Shown here one piece after another: positions 38,972 to 39,657 of a stretch of DNA of 39,657 nucleotides. The notes under the pieces were generated by a model. The model saw nothing but the letters and a program-made list of their open reading frames with translations, searched no databases and was not told the DNA's origin. The stretch spans positions 1 to 39,657 of the forward strand of contig CAYTAP010000018.1 in the NCBI GenBank assembly GCA_964435775.1, in the 5' to 3' direction. Origin of the DNA: CAYTAP01 sp964435775. GTDB taxonomy: Bacteria; Planctomycetota; Phycisphaerae; Tepidisphaerales; Tepidisphaeraceae. The stretch's first letter is position 1. Each line of letters opens with the position of its first letter. Both the position numbers and the translations under genes were made by a program.

Positions 38972-39657
38972 TCACTTCACCGGCGTTGCGATGCGAATGT
39001 TCGCTTCCTTCAATTGTCTGTCGTCAATCGGCGACGGTGCGCCGCACATCAGGTCCGCGCCGCTCTGAGTCTTGGGGAACGCGATGACATCGCGGATGTT
39101 TCCGATTCCCCGCAGGATCATGATGAGCCGATCCAGCCCCAGCGCGATCCCGCCGTGCGGCGGCGCGCCGTATTGCAGGGCATCAAGCAGAAAGCCAAAC
39201 TTCAGCTTTTGCGCCGCATCGTCGATGCCCAGAAGGCTGAACACCTTCTGCTGAACATCCATCCGATGAATACGAATTGAGCCGCCGCCGATTTCGCTTC
39301 CGTTGACGACGATGTCATACGCCTTGCTCTTGATCGATTCGACCGTCGCCTGGTCGCGGCTGTCGAGCTTCGCCAGGTCCTCATCCAGGGGCGCGGTGAA
39401 AGGGTGATGCGTCGAGGTGTACCGCTTCTCGGCCTCGTCGTATTCGAAGAGGGGAAAGTTGACGACCCACACCCAGGCGAACTCGGCACTGGGCGCCAGT
39501 TGCAGGTCGCGCGCCATCTTGAGGCGCAGCTCGCCAAGCACTTTGTGGACGACCTTCGGCCTGTCGGCAACGAACGCGAGCAGGTCCCCCTCCTTGGCGC
39601 TCAATTGCGAGATTAAATCCGCCGCGATGGGCGCAATGAACTTGGCGATCCCCGTAT
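38972..39657 (-). CDS. aspS: aspartyl-tRNA synthetase, C-terminal part (cut by the window end)
   Basis: About 228 residues of the class II enzyme that charges tRNA-Asp; the N-terminus lies beyond 39657 and the frame stays open to the end. Visible are the end of the bacterial GAD insertion domain (AKEGDLLAFVADRPKVVHKV), the catalytic motif WVVNFPLFEYDEAEKRYTST, the active-site loop NGSEIGGGSIRIHRMDVQQ, and motif 3 with GGIALGLDRLIMILRG, followed by FPKTQSGADLMCGAPSPI. It is the bacterial-type AspRS. It is followed downstream by a heptamer array and then the M16 pair on the same strand. Confidence 0.97.
   Translation of the reverse strand, partial: TGIAKFIAPIAADLISQLSAKEGDLLAFVADRPKVVHKVLGELRLKMARDLQLAPSAEFAWVWVVNFPLFEYDEAEKRYTSTHHPFTAPLDEDLAKLDSRDQATVESIKSKAYDIVVNGSEIGGGSIRIHRMDVQQKVFSLLGIDDAAQKLKFGFLLDALQYGAPPHGGIALGLDRLIMILRGIGNIRDVIAFPKTQSGADLMCGAPSPIDDRQLKEANIRIATPVK

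Overview
The window looks like draft-assembly DNA (two N gaps) from a GC-rich Gram-negative bacterium. It is most likely a member of Planctomycetota of the Phycisphaerae type. This is inferred from the mix of zinc-ribbon, bactofilin, STAS, DUF3179 and very large secreted Ig/beta-helix proteins, from a MamK-like actin, from scattered complex I genes, and from membrane proteins with an 'MAKG..LFE' N-terminus. No rRNA or tRNA gene was seen, so the taxonomic call rests on protein character only.

Layout. 1-1300: accessory-looking, AT-richer stretch with a hypothetical gene, a lipoprotein split by a probable frameshift, and a transposase remnant. 1301-6010 (minus strand): large secreted protein, HicAB toxin-antitoxin pair, and leuC with a frameshift. 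6182-12259 (plus): metG, then 6-phosphogluconate dehydrogenase, an FGGY sugar kinase and a DUF3179 membrane protein. 12464-15815: STAS protein, small membrane protein, and a secreted Big2/beta-helix protein. 16146-18120: two bactofilins (the second with a zinc ribbon) and a GxxExxY nuclease-like gene embedded in direct repeats that run into a 100-N gap. 18121-22111: GT9 heptosyltransferase, mannose-6-phosphate isomerase, RluB-type pseudouridine synthase, and a membrane protein. 22391-26227: nuoL-nuoM. 26272-30782 (minus): zinc-ribbon membrane protein, DHH phosphoesterase, LacI regulator, two small unknowns, and nuoB. 31142-33290 (plus): an unknown protein with a GspF-N-like start, then a MamK-type actin with a 10-N gap and a strong terminator. 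33392-39657 (minus): GT39 membrane glycosyltransferase, nuoA, a 166-bp MITE, an M16 peptidase pair (one catalytic, one zinc-site-less), and the 3' part of aspS.

The most unusual signal lies between the genes. At least five intergenic loci hold arrays of exact 7-bp periodicity. Each locus has its own heptamer, and several are arranged as opposed (inverted) arms around a short core. They sit between metG and gnd, on both sides of the STAS gene (running into its last codons), between the two bactofilin genes, and between aspS and the M16 pair. With them occur a dispersed GGTCCGCA palindrome, a 9-bp repeat, a 115-bp repeat around the GxxExxY gene, and a MITE with perfect 20-bp terminal inverted repeats and a 10-bp target duplication.

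Functionally the window mixes central metabolism (pentose phosphate, leucine synthesis, mannose), respiration (NuoA, B, L, M encoded at three separate sites), translation (MetRS, AspRS, RluB), envelope glycans (GT9, GT39) and cytoskeleton (two bactofilins and a MamK-like filament). The cytoskeletal set, together with the heptamer arrays, is what most merits follow-up.
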